Part shown: piece after piece, positions 23,215 through 36,400 of the stretch
How positions within the stretch are numbered: the first letter of the stretch is position 1
How the letters are laid out: each line of letters starts with the position of its first letter
DNA from: Branchiostoma belcheri
Taxonomy: Eukaryota > Chordata > Leptocardii > Amphioxiformes > Branchiostomatidae
Reading direction: 5' to 3'
Length of the DNA: 64,000 nt
NCBI RefSeq assembly: GCF_001625305.1
Contig: NW_017803943.1
Location: 2,215,481 to 2,279,480, forward strand
The notes under the pieces: generated by a model
Seen by the model: only the letters and a program-made list of their open reading frames with translations
The model's database searches: none
Told to the model about the DNA's origin: nothing
Made by a program: the position numbers and the translations under genes

Positions 23215-24048
23215 GGCCCGATTCACACGTGCGTCGTTTTTATGTGTCGGGCGTCGTTCGACGCGCGCGCGCGCGCGGCGCCGCGCGCGCAAGCTGTACG
23301 ACACATTTTTCAATGGTATAAACAGGCCCGCCACCGCCGCGCGGCGCCTTGTGTCGTTTTTTCTGTGGCACCTTCAGGAGGTGCCACAAGTGCGTCGCGG
23401 CACACAGCGGGATGTCTGCGGCGAGGAAAAACATCATGTAAACAGATCTGCGTCGCGCGCAGCTCGCGCAGCCCATTTCCGCATCACAGAAGGTCAAATT
23501 TCTTCATTCCCGCGCTAGCCTGAAACCCACGCCACGCTCCTCTGTTTGTATCTATTCATTCCATTTCTGTATCAATTTCTACTTGTTGTTAGTTGTTTCT
23601 TCGGAATATTTTGTACGGATTGTTTGCTATTAAAGCATTACTGCTTGTTTGCTGAGCATGGCAGAAGTCAACTGGACCAGCGCTGAAACGCGCTGTTTGA
23701 TCGGGCTGGGGAACGGTGACAGAATTCAGAGCAAAATGGAAACTTTCAGAAAGAAGGAGGTCTTCGGAGACATTGCCGAGGGCATGAAGCAGGAGGGATA
23801 CAATAGGACCTCCAAACAAGTCCAGAAGATAAGAGACCTCAAGTACTCGTACCGGAGAATCAGGGATTCGAACAGTCGTAGCGGCAGTTCACCACATGTG
23901 ATACAGCGCGACGCAGACCGCCACAGCTGCGACGCGAAGCGGGAGCTGCGGTCACTGTGTGTAAACGGGAAAGTGTCGTAGGTGACTTGGCGCGCGTGCG
24001 CGTCGAACGACGCCCGACACTTTTATTTTTCATCGTGTGAATCGGGCC
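23215..24048 (+). mobile_element. PIF/Harbinger-type element carrying a Myb-like gene
   Basis: Ends GGCCCGATTCACACG and CGTGTGAATCGGGCC are inverted, and both flanks are TTA (23212-23214, 24049-24051), the target duplication typical of PIF/Harbinger. A longer subterminal inverted match (GTCGGGCGTCGTTCGACG) supports this. The left end has a (CG)n-rich stretch at 23261-23290. The element contains a Myb/SANT-like reading frame but no DDE transposase that I can see, so it would depend on a transposase elsewhere. Confidence 0.8.
23649..23981 (+). CDS. Myb/SANT-like DNA-binding protein of the Harbinger element
   Basis: 110 codons from ATG 23649; the ATG at 23658 (MAEVNWTSAETRCLI) is the better family start. 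The frame has the pattern W-T-x-x-E-T-x-x-L-I followed by VFGDIAEGMKQEGYNRTSKQ and the KIRDLKYSYRRIRD helix, as in the trihelix/Myb-like accessory proteins of Harbinger elements, which assist transposase nuclear import and DNA binding. Where the family usually has L-W it reads LGNG, so a core tryptophan is missing. The protein stops soon after the domain. It may be decayed or a short form. Confidence 0.65.
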   Translation: MLSMAEVNWTSAETRCLIGLGNGDRIQSKMETFRKKEVFGDIAEGMKQEGYNRTSKQVQKIRDLKYSYRRIRDSNSRSGSSPHVIQRDADRHSCDAKRELRSLCVNGKVS

Positions 24049-25587
24049 TTATTAATCGACCGTAAAATGAGTTCCAAATCTGTCAGGACGGGGGTCATGT
24101 TGACAATTTTAGAACTCTACGATATCCTGGAATCTGTGGTCAAAGATACTGCCGCTTGGAAATTTAAACTTTTACCGAGGACGAAGACTACATGTATAAC
24201 GTCATTAATGGTCAGTACTATGGCAAATCGGTAGGTGCCGCACATAAATAGAGTGATAAGTATTAGAGTTTGAACACAGATCAGAGAAAGACACTGCAAT
24301 AAAGTATGACGTTATTGGAGTAAAAATTTTATTGTCTGTACATCTTCAGCATCATTATCACTCTCTCTAATAATTCCGATATGTCTAAAGATGACACCTT
24401 TGAAGCATGTTTGAATCACACATCCAACTATAATAGTTACAATATATGCATATCCCATTGCAGCTTCTGTAACATCAATTCAAGTAGGTTGCTCCTTTTG
24501 CCTAGTACTCTCAAGTTAAAACTTTGCCATTAGTTAGAACGAAAGAAGTGGAAACTACATTAAAATTCACAAAAGAAAACAACAAATCACTGGGCTAATG
24601 AGCACACAATGTTGCTAGTTCAATGATACTTTGGCTAATTTCACGTCACTACTACATATGTATGTACTGCATAAATTTTGCTTTATTTTAGTAAACCTCA
24701 CACATTGTGATTCTGTTTGCATTTCCTACATTCTATATCATCATCCTTACCCCTGGACAGATATGTATCAACATCAAAGAACAGAAAAATCTTCTTTGCT
24801 ATTACATCAATATATATTAGCACAATAACTGAAAAAGCAATGCTTTCACAACTTGAAGTATGCGTTGCACCATGAGTTGACACCTAAAACAGCTATCCAA
24901 GCCAAGCTCAACTTTTGGAGCACAATATACTGGACTAATAATAATACATGTATTACACATAACAAACAAAATCTTCCGCAATTCAAGAGAAATAATAGTC
25001 AACTCAAATGATGGGAAAAAATATGATTCGTAAAACATTATATTGTACATTGTAGTACATGAATGAGCAGCCATTCCTTGTTAATGTATGAAGTTGCTCA
25101 ACTTGGATAGGGTCCCTAATTTCACAGTGACATCTGATTAGTACAGTATTTCCTAACATTTGAACAAACGATCAAGCACCCATTGCCCTGTATAGTTAAG
25201 TACTATACTATGATCAGTTACATACACATAATGACAAAATAATGCAGCGATTATTGCCAGACTACTTTCAGGCAAGGTGGGATACATGTATATATAATAC
25301 TGATACAAGCAAAGCTCCTCAAAGCCTTTATGAACATATTTCAAGGTACACATTGTACAATACAGAAGAATGCCTTACAAAGGGGAATAGCTCTTTTCAT
25401 AATTTTTACAAGAAAACAATTTGAAAAAAAGACCTGGTACAGTTATGTGCATAGAAATATAGAGCCATCGGTTGAAAAAAAATATAACTGTTTCATTTGG
25501 GCATTGGAATAAATTTCTTTGGAGCTAAACAGAGTGGAGGTTCTAGTCATTTGATGAATATCAAGCCAAATCTGAAACTCTTGTGTT

Positions 25588-25858
25588 ATTCTGAAACAGA
25601 TTTGAACTGTAATTTACAAACCTGACATCACTGAGGTGATGAAGTGACATATTACATGTATGTACAGGCAAATCCAAATACCAATTGAATAAATTGGTGC
25701 AGCCTAAGGATAAAATAATGCAGCGCTCATTGTGAGAATCTATCTGCATAACGTGATGTCACAGAAGCGGATTTCTCTTTCCTTGACAAAGACTGGAGTC
25801 AGGGTACAGAACAACTTGTTGTGTCAGTTGGAATTACAGTTCTAACCTGTTTCAGAAT
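25588..25858. mobile_element. 271-base foldback MITE (ATTCTGAAACAG ends), copy 1
   Basis: Starts ATTCTGAAACAGATTTGAAC and ends with the inverted CTGTTTCAGAAT. Inside are TTCCTTGACAAAGACTGGAG and related words shared with copies at 27077-27362 and 51418-51572. Confidence 0.65.
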
Positions 25859-27076
25859 GACTTCTACCAACACAGATGAAGTTTCATTCAGCAAACAATG
25901 TTATTAGTAACATCGGTGGTATTCAATATACATCTATGTTGCATAGCCAGATAAATATAGTATACAGCCCAAAGACTATGAAAAGTTGCAGGGGTGGGGA
26001 TTCAAAACATCATTGTACAGTCTTTTATCTTTTTGTTGTTTTTGAGCGTTAATAGTTCTCACTATCTGTCCAAAGAAGATGATCAAAACAACAAAAACAA
26101 TCAAATTAGAACACATCATTGGTATTGGATAAGGCAGGACGATTTAGCTTCAATTTAATCTGCCCGACTTTCTGCTTACATTTTGTAGTGTCAATATGAC
26201 ATATGGCAGTGCATCTGTTCTTTACCTTAAATCTTAGCACTAAACATAAGTATGATACTAATACATTACTGTTGACATGACTGCTATCACTGTATCATCT
26301 ACATAATACACATAGCTGAAAATATACAGCTAGACAAAAAGTTATTTGCTAAATTTGCTGTAATTTTCACCGGTAAAGACAGTCAAATGGCCCTTCCATG
26401 ACACTTTTAAAGTAGTAAGTCTTGTTTAAATGATTAGAAAAGCTGTCACTGATTCTTCAAGCAAGTCAACAGGAACAAATAAACAACCAAGTCGCTAATA
26501 GCCCTGCTAACTTACTCATCATGCATTGAGAGACTTTATAATATATTTTTCATATTACAGAATGTAATACTTTCTTTGAAGTACAAATTAAACCAAGCAA
26601 GAGTTTGTACATGGTGCTACATTGTCCAATGTTTATGTACATCTCATTTTAGGGAAGAAGAAAAAATCTATTACACTGATGATTCTATTCAAGGTGAAAG
26701 TTCTCTCATAATCTTACGTCTTTTGTGAAGCCAACACTCCTTTTGCCAGAATTATGACAAAGTTCAGCAATATACATGTATCTTTCCTACTTTTAATAGC
26801 ACTACTTTAGACCATATATGAAAAGTTACAATATTCAGACATTTAACAACATTGGGTTTTTAATTATTCAAAGTACATCCTTCTCATGACTACAAATTTG
26901 TTATTGACATGTTTATATTATTATTATTATATAACATAATTTACATCTTACGTTAAGTTGATTTTGACCTTATGTAGATAGAGAGATGGTGGGATAATGT
27001 ATTTATAACAATGATGTTATATTTGGAGACTTAGTGTAAGTTGGATTATGTACAGGATCTTACTATGTAGTAAGTC

Positions 27077-27362
27077 AAAACTGTAATTTCCAACACAAAG
27101 AATTGAGCTTACCCAAATTTTCGACTATACAACTCCAGTCTTTGTCAAGGAATAAGCAATCCACCGCTTCTGTGACAACAAAGACGGGGGGCGCCACAGA
27201 CTTTCTGCAACTTAAGATCCACTGCTCACCGAGTCACGTGTGTCATCTGCATAATGTCACGTCACGGAAGTGGTGGATTGCTCGTTCCTTGACAAAGACT
27301 GGAGTTGTACAGTCAAAAATTCGTGTAAGTCCAACTCTTTGCATTGGAAATTACAGCTTAAA
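27077..27362. mobile_element. Foldback MITE, copy 2, long inverted arms
   Basis: Arms of about 100 bases: CTCCAGTCTTTGTCAAGGAA then CAATCCACC on the left, GGTGGATTG then TTCCTTGACAAAGACTGGAG on the right; outer ends CTGTAATTTCCAA / TTGGAAATTACAG. It ends about 40 bases from the SARA stop codon, inside the presumed 3' UTR, so a transcript would carry a strong hairpin. Confidence 0.65.
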
Positions 27363-27402
27363 CTTACTACCAACACCAACAGAATGAACTTTCAAGACAG
27401 AC

Positions 27403-30400
27403 TCAGTCCACGTTGTGGAGAATGTGGAAGATGAGTTCCAGTCGAATTGGAGTGTCCTGATTGGACGCTGCTGCGTTGTGGATGACAGGGATGAGTTCAT
27501 TGTCAAGGTCAGTCATGTACAGGGGTGGCAGGAACTGGCCCTTGGAACCTGCTACATACCCAACCTGGAAACAGGAAAAAACATGGTGAATGGCAACACA
27601 CAGTGATACACAGCATTACCTAATGTTACCTTCTACACAAGCAAGTAAGAAGGGCAAATTTCAGAGGATAAAGATTTATAAATTTTCTAGTGATGCTACG
27701 TCAAAGAAAATTAAGAGGATGGAAAAAATTTCAGGCTGGCTAGAACACTGGTATGACTACCCACCCTGGGGCCGTGTGACATAACGACAGAGCATTTGGC
27801 TCAGAACCAAGAGGTTCCGGGTTCGAATCCTACCATGTCACCAACCTTGTGCCCTCAGGTGTTAATGAGTGTGCCATAATGATCATGATTGTGGGCATTA
27901 AAAGAAAAACCAAAACACATTGGCCACCTCACCTCGTCCCTGTCTATGTTGACCCTGAGGCCCAGTTTGTTCATCATCCCTGCCTCCTTGAGGGAGTCCA
28001 GGTGCTGCACCAGGTACTACAATGTCATGCTTATACATGTACATGTACTAGTTAAACATATGAGCAACTAGACATTTCAGACCCCTCACCTCGTCCCTGT
28101 CTATGTTGACCCTGAGTCCCAGTTTGCACATCCCCGCCTCCCTGAGGGAGTCCAGGTGCTGCACCAGGGCCACACAGGTCGCCGTGGCGATGGACTCAGC
28201 CAGCCTGCTCAGCTCCATCGGCTCACACTGGGGCATGGACTCCTGCGGAGGGGGGGGGGCAAAAAACATGGGGTTAGATATAATTCCTATTGCATCTGTT
28301 TAGTCATTACATCTAACTTTGCAGATCTCCATGGGCTCACAATGCGGCATGGAGTCCTGGGGAGGACGTGTAGCAATGTGTTTTAGGAGACTCTCTCCTG
28401 TGACAGGAAGTTAACATTATCACCACACAGAACACACCTGTAACATTACACCTCAATAGAGGACTCAGATCACAACATCTGAGAACACAGTTGAAGCAGG
28501 CAGTCACAGATGTCTTCCATCATCTTCTACTCATCGTATTCTAGTTTAGAATAACGATTAGACAAACATTGGGAGTGCCTGAAAAGCAAACACCTGGTGT
28601 CTATCCCACTCCCACATACCTCAGTTTGTAGGAAGAAGACTTCGGTCCAGCGAATGGTCCTCTGCTCACCGGCGAAGTCCATGCCACTGTGCACATGGAT
28701 GTTGGTCAGGCCTTCCATGGACTGCCCATCAATCGGACTTGTGACTCTGTATATAGTAACGGAAGTAACAAAATGTATATCAGATTTTTGTGTTGTTATA
28801 GTTCAACTATCTAAAAGCTCTCATGTATATAATCACAAAGATTCACAAGAAAAGTGTTACTAAAGCAACTGGATAGATTTTGAAGACTGTCAGACGTTTT
28901 AAGTCGCATACTTTTCATAAGGTACTATAATTTGAAATAGAACTGAATTGATATATAAATGAGGTACACTCTTTTGACAGTCTATAGGAAACAAAAAGTA
29001 AGACAAGTAATCACAAAGATTATAATTCAACTGAAAGCAATGTTGTACAATGTTAGTTTTAACATACCCAATGTTCATTTTGCGGTCGTCCTCCACCCAT
29101 CGCACCTCGACAGTCTCATCAGGCTCCTCGGTCCCCGTGCTGCCACAGCCGATGGTGTAGTCCTTCATGTTCCTCAGGGCCTGCCGCAGCTCTGACATGG
29201 TCTCAGGCAGGATCTGTACCATCACTCCATCTAAAGGGTACAACATGGGAAAACTTAGGATCTGTACCATCACTCCATCTATAGGGTACAACAAGGGTAA
29301 ACGTGAGAGGTCATGTGCATTGCAAAAATGATCTCCAACCAGTTTAGCTCACCAAAGAGCATACATTTTGGGTGAGCGACAACAGCCAAGATTCAAATTC
29401 TCAACCTCTATGTCCAGAGTCACTTAGTGTCACTTACCACCAGACTATGCTACACTATAAGACTATAAATTTGAATCCTGGCTGTTGTTGCTCACCCAAC
29501 ATGCATGCTACTGAAAAGGATTGCAGTCCTATGGACAGGACATTGAGCCATTGTTCATTGTACTTGACAATGCATGATAGCTAGATTTCAACATCTTGAA
29601 TGGAACCTTTCAAAACCCCTTCAGCTTACCCTCTACAATACTGGACTTCCCCCTCAGCCCGGCTGTTGTCTGGAGCGACCCGTTGAACACGATGAAGCTG
29701 GCCCCTCTAATGAAAGGTATTGGAAGCTACCTGAAACATTTTACCGTTTCCAAAACCAGATCCAATTGCTTGATATCCAGTAACCATTTTTTGGCCCATT
29801 CAGCTTACCCTCCACAATACTGGACTTCCCCCTCAGCCCGGCTGTTGTCTTGAGTGACCCGTTGAACACGATGAAGCTGGCCCCGGTGACCTTGCGTTGT
29901 CGGTTCTGGATGCTGATGGCCTGCGTCTGGTACGCCCCCTCGTCGTTCTGGATACACACCAGGTGGGAGTCCGCCTCCTCGCTGAAGTTGGAGCCCCAGG
30001 ACAGGACGTGTTCGTTACAGTTGTTCAGTACCTTCATCATCTGGAAATAGTTACAAAAAGATAAAGCAGTCAAACTCACACTAAGAGGCAATGCCTGATG
30101 CTTTTTATTGTTAGCTAGTTGTGCGATGCAGCTTTACTATGGCTTGTTTGTTAGGCAAGCACAACGAGTCAGCCATATTCTTCTCAATAAAAAAACCCAT
30201 ATTTTTCTCAATAAATGTGTTGGGTTATAAACCAACAAACACTGCCACCCAAAACAATACTTCTGTACCCTGAAGTAAAAATAATCAATACAAAACGGAA
30301 TATTTTACAGTTACAGTATGTCCAAAGCAAGGAAATATTGGCTAATAAAAAGAGAAATTTACAAAACAGACAAAATAAATAGTTTTGGTACAAACAAGGA

Positions 30401-33400
30401 TCTTACATCATCATATCTGTTACTGGGTATCCTGACGAGTGTTCTCTTGTCCTCCAGCAGTATAACCACTCCCCTCACCTGGCCCAGCATGTACTGGTAG
30501 TTACGGAAATCCTGGACAGATAAAAAAGTTAACTTCCAGAGACATAGACTGTGAACAGAGATACTGTTAGAAGTACACGTACATTAAATTTTACTCTTGC
30601 TTCATACTTATACTTGATCAGGTCATGCTTTATAACCAATGAAAAAAATGTCTTTATCAAAGTTTTATCAGACCCCGTATAGATGCCGTATAAAGCTGTA
30701 TGGGAATCAGGACTGTTGCCTGGCTTCTTGAGGATCAGTTCTATGTCACTATGGACACTATTGTCAAGTTGCATGTTACGATAACATGAAGAGTACTACT
30801 TTGATTGAAAGTGTGCGACTCACAGCCAACAGGTTCATGATGGTGTGTCCGATCTCACAGTACACAGGCTTACGGAACCGCACGCTGAAAAGGGGACAGG
30901 GATAGTCTGGGGCCAAAAAAATATGACAATGTCAATAGAGTTACATGTGCATTGAAAAAAAGATCAATGTTTATGACTCTATGCCCATGCAAAACCTGGA
31001 TTTTTCAGGGTTTTTTTTTTGCATCAGCATTTTGCCTGTTACAAAGAGTGTCTTTTCCAACACAACATTGGAAAACTATAGTTTAGATATCAATCCTTAA
31101 ACATGCAAGTATGATCATAAAGGAGACAATTCTGTCAAAATGCCAAGCGCAATACCAGTACATTACGGCTTTTATGTAGGTGCAGTACGCTCTGCCTACT
31201 TGCTCTATGAAGGAATAACTCACATCTGAACTCGGCGCCCAGCCTGAGCATGAGGCGTATGGGGAACACCTTCGCCCAGGGGGTCTCCCACTTCTGCAGC
31301 AGCACCCCCACCACGTAGGGGGGGTCGGGCAGGATCAGGCGCTGGGTGCACTGGAAGGTCGGCTGGATGTACAGGAACCCGCCATGCTCACGGCTGCCCA
31401 GGAACGGCTGGTTAAAGATGGTGTGGCCCAGGTCTCCCACTGTGTTACCTGGAGATATTTGATTTGATTTGATTTATTGAAATTGTAACAATACAGTACA
31501 CGTGGAGCAAAGGCAGCTGTTGCTGGTCTTATGTCCCACACATGGAACAAATAGAAGACAGACAATACTCATTTTCACTTGAGTTAAGTGAGGAAAGTCA
31601 AGTAAAGTGACTTTCCCAAGGGCACAAGATCGGTGGGATGTCAGGACTCAAACCCAGGACCAAACTGTCAGACATGAAAATCCACTGGTTGTTGAATAAA
31701 AACCTTCTTACACTGGATAAAAACAGTACGAATTCTGCATATCTTGAGCATAGTTAATTACAGGTTACAATTAAGTTTCACAGTCAGCTTTAAAACAAAA
31801 ATGGTTTAATTTTTTCTAGTCCTACCTTTGCCTGCCTCCTCATACACCATTTGCAGGTGGGCAAAGATGTCTCGTGGGATGACATCATCGTCAGGCATGG
31901 CCTCCAGTAGGATGACCACCTCATCCTGACTGACTGTGTGCATGCCTCGTGTGGAGAAACACCAGCACAGCCTGTTTACACAGCAGGACACTAGGGGGGA
32001 CAATATGGGCTAGTTAAAGTACTGTAACAGGTATAGTGTAAGGCTAAGTGTTGTACCCATGTAGGATGACCACCTCATCCTGACTGACTGTGTGCATGCC
32101 TCGCGTGGAGAAACACCAGCACAGCCTGTTCACACAGCAAGACACTGGGGGAGACAATATGTGGTCATTTACTGCACAACAACTGTGCGTACAGTAACAG
32201 GTACAATGTAAGGCTAAGTGTTGTATAGGACTACTAACTGATCGATTCGTTGAATGTAGCAATGTGTAAATATCTGTGTCTATTTTATAAATAACCTCCA
32301 ATGAACCATGTATTGGGTTTATATACAATGTAAGTTTCTATTTGCTGCATTAGCTGTTCAACCACCTATGAAGTAATATTAAGGAAAATAATGGTTTCTG
32401 AACAGTTTTTAGTTTGATCCATACTTCTCAAAGTCTGAGTAGTGCAGGTAAAACTTGTCTTGTGTCTTGTGAAGATAAGTTTGAATGTTGCCAGACAGTG
32501 CAGGTATACAGTAAAAGGGATTTTGAGCCTTGCAGCTCTAACATATAGACTAAAGCTCTGAAAGATTTTGACTCACAGTTGATGACTTTGACCAGCACCA
32601 CCAGGTTAGGGTTGGCCAGAAACATGACAGGGTCTGTCTCCTCTCTCTTTATCTCTGCCAGGGTTCTGTCAGGGTCTGGCTCTGAGTCAACCTCATAGTC
32701 TGTAGCACCAGGGAGAACAGGGCAGATTAGGGTTAACAGAACTACTTGTGCTAACCTAAATATAACAATTAAAACAGCTAACAGTACAACTTTCAATAGA
32801 CAAAAAGAAAACTACTCTCCTCTTAACATCACAAAACCCACGTTACAGAAAAAGTGGTATCTTTTGTCTTCCACTGTCACAGAAAAAGATATCAAATCCA
32901 AAAGTTAGTTTAGACTGCACTAGCCAATCTGATCTCTATCTTTGATACTCTAGCATGTCCAGATCACAAGACCTTTTGATAAAACCTGTACCTCCTGACT
33001 TGTGACATTTTCCAGCAATAAATATATTACACTTGAACTGTAGAATTACACTCTGTTTTTATTTAATTAACTGTAGAATTACACTCTCTTGAAATTCGAT
33101 TAGTCAGGACTCACCTCCTTTGTCTCCCACAGACAGAATGACAGGAGGAAGTCTGTCCTCCTCCTCAGGAATTAGACTCTTTGTCCTTGACGACTGCCGT
33201 GACCTTGGGGGTGACCTTTGACTCCCAGACTTCCGTGGGCTTCCTCCCTGGCGGGGACTTCCTGACTGTCTCTGCAGGCGACAATCAGAGTAACGGTTAG
33301 AACAAAATTAACCTGTCACCTAAGCTCATGTTAGTTTGTCCTTCCCGCATGAGATGGTGCATAGAGCAGCACACTTCTCGTTCAGTATCCCTTGGGCCAC

Positions 33401-36400
33401 ACAGTTGTGCAATCACTACAGCAGGGGACTAGTCCACTGGCAGTGGTGTGTGTTTAACTACCATTCTTTTTCATGAGCGAGAGATGGTTTCTCTTTGATG
33501 AGAAATACAGATGCTGGTGGCCTCACCATTTTTTAAAGTCTTTGGTATGACTTGAACAATAAATAAACAAATGTGATGTTTGATGATTCTTACCTCCCTG
33601 TTCTTAGATGGACTAAGTCTGGCCCTTGTCTCGGTTGTTTTACTAGGCGACCCCTTGTGTTGAGGGGACGTGTTGGGTGCAGGTCCCCTGGGTCTGACTG
33701 CGGCCGCCCCCTGGGGGGTAGTGATGGGGTGGGAGGGGGTGGAGGGGGTAGAGGAGTCCGAGGTCCCGTCCCCGCCGGGGATACTCCCGTCTGAGAACCT
33801 CACGTGCCGTCCCTCTCTCTGGGAAACACCTGTGGGGGATTTCATTATGGACAACTTGAAGTGGAACATCAAAAATTGCAAGAAGAAAAAGACTGTTTTT
33901 AAACTGTGGGGGCAGGAAATACCAAGTACATAACATTATTATGATTGTAGGTTTGTGCAGGTAAATAATACTGTAAATTGTTACAAGTTTCTTCAACTCT
34001 TTTGTCTTCAAAGACTTGTCTATAGCACCTAACCTTTGGACATTAGACTCAAACATCATTTAAAGCTATCTAGTGATGATGCCCCAACTGTACTTGGTGG
34101 AAGCGAGTTCAACTCTACGATACTTCTAGGAAAGAATGATTTTTTTCTCCAATCCTTGGTTGATAAGTTAAACGTACTAAGTACTTGAAGGCATGGCTAT
34201 TTTTTGAGCTGGTATTAGGTACTTAACATTTCATAATTTACAGTAGTTTCTACATGTACCTACCCAGTGCACCCTGGGGCCTTCCCCCCACAGGCACCAG
34301 CACACTGGGGGGTGGCCTCTGCAGTGCTTCCTGTGCCTGCTGGATGGGAGGGAGGGTGGAGCAGTACTCCATCGGGTTGTTAGGGTTGGGGGAGGCCTGA
34401 CCTGAGGACGGGGTCACCTGGCTGATCCCTGCTATCTGACCTCTGGCCTGGGCTGCAAGAACAAGAAGCAAAAAAACAAAATTGTAAAAAAAATCCGTCA
34501 ATAATTTCATCGGGTAGGTAAGTCATTGAATAAAGTGACTGTTTTTATAGAACAAAGTATTTTATTCAGCCAATGGTTTAGTGACCGCCTGTCACCTTCT
34601 TCAGGAAAATTCTGACTGGTTCACATTGCACTGCAGCACAGGTGCTATAGATGTGTTGGGCTGTGTGAACCAATTAGAATTGTCCTGAGGAAGGTGTCCT
34701 GAATAAAACACTTGGTTGTGAAAAGAGAGCCTCTTTATTCTGTAAAAAAAATCAGTGTCAACATACACTGTATTGAGTCATAGTCTTTCAGCCAGCTATT
34801 AGTGCAGGACATTGCATAATGCCAGGAGAGAAAACTAATTTTTTTGACAAATAGGTTTACACTTTACACTTAAATTATAATAAGTACGTATCTCGGTACC
34901 TCTCTGTAGGATGTTGTAGCATGTTGAGCAGACGCGGGCAGACTTGTTGTCCATGTATGCCAGCCGTGCCTTCTGTCCACAGCAGGCTGAACAAAGCACC
35001 TTCCCACAGGCTCTGCAGTGGTGACGCCGCTTCGTGAACGTGAACTTGGCCTCACACTTCATACAGTTGGGAGCGTCTTCGTCTGGGACCCACACGGGTG
35101 CCTCCCAGCCGATATCCGACGGTATAACTGGACAAGGAAGAAATCAGACCATGATAAGGAAAAACAGGGAACGGAACGTATCTACAAAGACTTCAGAATG
35201 TTGGGAGATTGAAATATGTTCATCTGTATATGGCATAAAGGAGAAGATTTTTTCACAGTTCGGTGGAAAAATCATGTGGAGGGTTCATAGACTGACCCTC
35301 AGTTCAGGTGTAATACCGATTATTGAACGTAAAAGCTTGTATAAGAATAATTGAGATGCAGAACTTATGATCACGTTACTGGTAAGAGGCAGTCATGATT
35401 GTAATGTTTAATTAATAGTGAAGCCAATTGAAATGAATCACAGAAAAATTATGAGAACAGCACAGATAGCACCGTGGACACCAAAGGGCCAAATTAATGA
35501 TTGATTTGTTTTTAATTTGAGTTTGATTGGACCGGACACAAAGAAAAGGAACAGAAAGTCGACTGCCATCTCACCTGAACTGAGGTCATCCCTGAACATC
35601 TCCACATTGGGGGGGAAACCAACGTCCTCCGGGGACGCCACGCCCAGCGGGGGGTGGGGGGGCATCCGCACGCCGTCCTGGGGCATGTCCTGGTACGGCG
35701 CCTGCCTCGTGTCCCAGAATCCCTCGTCTCTGATTGGCTGCTGTTGTTCATCCTGTTCCATTTGCCCCCTGATTGAAATGTTTGCCACTGCTGATTCTAT
35801 ACTACTTCTGTTTCCTTCCGTAGCTGAGTCAGTCTGGCTTGGTTGCTGGGTGTGACCAGATGGTTGCTGGGCGTGACTGGGTGGTTGCTGGGCGTGACTG
35901 GGTGGTTGCTGGGTGTGACCGGGTGGTTGCTGGGTGTGGCTGGGTGGTTGCTGGGTGTTACCAGATGGTTGCTGGGTGTGACCAGGGTTGTCTCCAAGTG
36001 AGAAAGTTGGCTGTAATGATTCGTTTGTCCCATCCTCACTGTTATGGGATCCTGCTGAGCTCAGGCTCTGTGATGCAGAACTCTCCTGCCCTCCTGAATT
36101 CCCTCCAACCGCCTGTTCTCGTACCGCTGCCTTTATGTCCACGGGCAGCCCCAACATCCTCTCTGTCTCTGTTGCTGGATTAATCATATTTGCAGGATTC
36201 CTTTTGCTCTGCGCCTCTACAGAACCTGACGCTGAAAAACCTTGCTGAACAGTTCTTAGACCATCACCATGGTCTATTCTACCTGTCACCATTGTACCTG
36301 CAATGCTTTCCTCAATGTGGTTGTTTGTTCTGACATCGGAGAGTTTTCTGAGAGACTCTGAAACCCCTGTTTTGCTTCCATTATTTTCATTAGTCCTGTT

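Larger units (their letters stand above)
24328..27402 (-). other. Probable long 3' UTR of the SARA gene
   Basis: Downstream of the SARA stop there is no coding exon for 3 kb. Minus-strand AATAAA signals lie at 24682-24687 (approx.) and 24328-24333. The region is AT-rich and carries two copies of a foldback MITE. That this is UTR rather than intergenic is inferred from orientation and signals only. Confidence 0.4.

Noticed and set aside
27770-27838. Functional tRNA gene
   Set aside because: Acceptor ends and anticodon stem pair, but the D and T stems do not and the total is too short; a SINE head fits.
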